Assembly: GCF_009765705.1 (NCBI RefSeq)
Contig: NZ_LMUX01000009.1
Span: 427,269-491,268 of the forward strand
Source of the DNA: Burkholderia sp. L27(2015)
GTDB lineage: Bacteria > Pseudomonadota > Gammaproteobacteria > Burkholderiales > Burkholderiaceae
Length of the DNA stretch: 64,000 nt
Reading direction: 5' to 3'
Shown here: positions 63,132 through 64,000 of the stretch, piece after piece
Numbering within the stretch: the first letter of the stretch is position 1
Layout of the letters: each line of letters starts with the position of its first letter
Made by a program: the position numbers and the translations under genes
Notes under the pieces: generated by a model
What the model saw: the letters and a program-made list of their open reading frames with translations, nothing else
What the model was told of the DNA's origin: nothing
The model's database searches: none

Positions 63132-63197
63132 CCAGGCTCGCTGTCTCTAAAAACGCGTAGCGAGTTTATTGCTCCGGATAAAACTAACTGAGCCTGG
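63132..63197 (-). promoter_or_regulatory. Two mutually exclusive hairpins upstream of the H-NS gene
   Basis: On the minus strand, CCAGGCTC (63197-63190) can pair with GAGCCTGG (63139-63132), which is followed by GCTTTT. Alternatively CTCGCT/AGCGAG (63164-63159 with 63142-63137) pairs and uses part of the same sequence. If the transcript starts upstream of 63197, this could be an attenuator of hns; otherwise it is promoter DNA. No gene is visible between 63198 and 63586. Confidence 0.3.
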
Positions 63198-63586
63198 AGA
63201 CTGGACGAATGGCCTTTATCCGATTAACTGGATATTTGAATCGACTAAACAGCAAAAGTTCAAGCGGATTGGAAATAGCTCGTGCGCGGGCCGATTCCAC
63301 GCCGCGTCAACCTGTGGGCGGCAGCGCGTCGGTTTGGCATGGCTTAGACGTGAATTAGGCCGGGCTTGAGAAGAAAGTTTTTTTAAAGCGAACAGTGAGG
63401 CGGTTGAAAGTTCGGTTAGAAATTCACAGCGTCGTCGACTTCGTTGCGTTTCGACGGGATGGTTTGAGGCGATCTGAGTTGCCGCGAGGTGGTGCTGCGA
63501 CGAGAGCTTTCGAGAACGGGATTGCGGGCAGGATAAAGGACAAGCGCCGAGAAATTGAGATTGGCGTCATTCGGACCGTAAAAAAA

Positions 63587-63710
63587 GCTGCCGGATGCGC
63601 ATTGCCGTTGTGCGGATTTGCGCATCCGGCCCTGACTACCGCAGGGTATCCGGCGCCCGGTTGCTTGGGTGAAGCCGCCGAACCAACGACACTCGGTTCG
63701 GATTTCACCC
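63587..63710 (-). ncRNA. Candidate structured small RNA ending in an intrinsic terminator
   Basis: Read on the minus strand, three hairpins follow one another. The first has outer stem GGGTGAA/TTCACCC and inner stem CCGAACC/GGTTCGG (63710-63667). The second is CCCTG/CAGGG (63646-63630). The third is a perfect 12-bp stem GCCGGATGCGCA/TGCGCATCCGGC (63630-63590), followed by AGC and TTTTTT (63586-63581). No protein-coding frame explains it and no minus-strand gene lies close upstream, so a small RNA is the simplest reading. Its 5' end is unknown. Confidence 0.4.
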
Positions 63711-63819
63711 ATGACTCATGGTAGAAGAAGAGAACCGTAGCTGTTTCGCGTTCACTACCGCATTTTCGACAAAATACGCATGATTCATGTTTTTTAGAGA
63801 AAATTACGAATGATTCATG
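63711..63819. promoter_or_regulatory. ATGANTCATG boxes upstream of the Lrp-family gene
   Basis: ATGATTCATG occurs at 63780-63789 and again exactly 30 bp later at 63810-63819. A related ATGACTCATG lies at 63711-63720. The spacing of the two perfect boxes is about three helical turns, suiting an oligomeric Lrp/AsnC regulator wrapping its own promoter. Confidence 0.5.
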
Positions 63820-63884
63820 TGATAGATGCGATTAAGATGTAAATAATGTCGTTTCCCCCTCTTCTTCACGATACGATCACTACC

Positions 63885-64000
63885 ATGCAACTCGACACGT
63901 TCGACAAAAAGATCATTGGGCTTTTGCAGCAGGATGCTTCGCTTTCCGCGGCCGAGGTTGGCGAGCGAGTGGGGCTGTCGCAGTCGCAATGCTGGCGTCG
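63885..64000 (+). CDS. Lrp/AsnC-family transcriptional regulator, 3'-truncated by window edge
   Basis: Only the first 38 residues are in the window: MQLDTFDKKIIGLLQQDASL, then an HTH with EVGERVGLSQSQCWRR, typical of Lrp/AsnC proteins. ATG 63885 begins the family match; an in-frame ATG at 63846 would add 13 residues. The effector (RAM) domain lies beyond the edge. The upstream boxes suggest autoregulation. Confidence 0.82.
   Translation, partial: MQLDTFDKKIIGLLQQDASLSAAEVGERVGLSQSQCWR

Noticed and set aside
63395-63724. 109-codon plus-strand ORF and overlapping minus-strand ORFs
   Set aside because: No family, no ribosome-binding site, and the 3' part is explained by the hairpin array.

Overview
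The window is GC-rich, densely coded chromosomal DNA from a member of the Burkholderiales, most likely the Burkholderiaceae (Burkholderia/Paraburkholderia-like). The pointers are a BpH3-type H-NS protein with the TWSGRGRPPAW motif, a DUF4148 protein, a chemoreceptor ending in WEQF, and a five-step histidine-pathway HutF/HutG pair. The species cannot be named from the sequence alone. No rRNA, tRNA or CRISPR array was seen.

Layout. 0-3.1 kb: the 3' end of a chemoreceptor gene and a DHA2-type drug exporter. 3.3-17.5 kb: a large catabolic cluster. On the plus strand it holds an HpcH-type aldolase, an FAD-linked 2-hydroxyacid oxidase, a peptide-type ABC importer with no substrate-binding protein, a GntR regulator, and a thiolase-like/DUF35 pair. 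On the minus strand it holds an acyl-CoA ligase, a flavin reductase and a two-component flavin monooxygenase. A dienelactone hydrolase-SnoaL fusion closes the cluster. Two of its promoters share one architecture (TTGACG, then a TCTGAATTCAGA palindrome 26 bp downstream) and a third carries a related half-site, so one regulator probably controls the whole set. 17.5-21.4 kb: DUF302, ABM, IclR, SnoaL-like and MFS genes. 21.4-29.7 kb: a response regulator and hybrid histidine kinase, a small HTH protein, OpgC, MgtC, a diguanylate cyclase and an amino acid racemase.

29.8-35.9 kb: a tight minus-strand operon joining a polar amino acid ABC importer to HutD, HutF and HutG, under an IclR regulator. This looks like uptake and use of a histidine-pathway intermediate such as formiminoglutamate. 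36-41 kb: a lytic transglycosylase, then a copper-acquisition set (DUF2946, TonB-dependent receptor, CopC, PCuAC). 41.07-43.52 kb: an AT-richer accessory island with IS3-family remnants at both ends and a PAS/LuxR-type regulator inside. 43.6-44.8 kb: DUF4148 and an HPF-like protein. 44.9-49.7 kb: Tam methyltransferase, MHS transporter and MmgE/PrpD genes, divergent from a LysR gene with a perfect 27-bp palindrome at its promoter; this is a probable tricarboxylate (aconitate-type) unit. 49.7-58.3 kb: a GH13 alpha-glucosidase and three c-di-GMP proteins. 58.6-64 kb: a degenerate P1B-type ATPase lacking its nucleotide-binding domain, DbpA, a RIO1-type kinase, H-NS, a candidate structured small RNA, and the start of an Lrp-family regulator.

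The observations most worth follow-up are the P-type ATPase pseudoenzyme, the coordinately regulated catabolic cluster, the formiminoglutamate-type uptake operon, the Tam/MmgE-PrpD unit, and the terminator-ended hairpin array at 63.6 kb.
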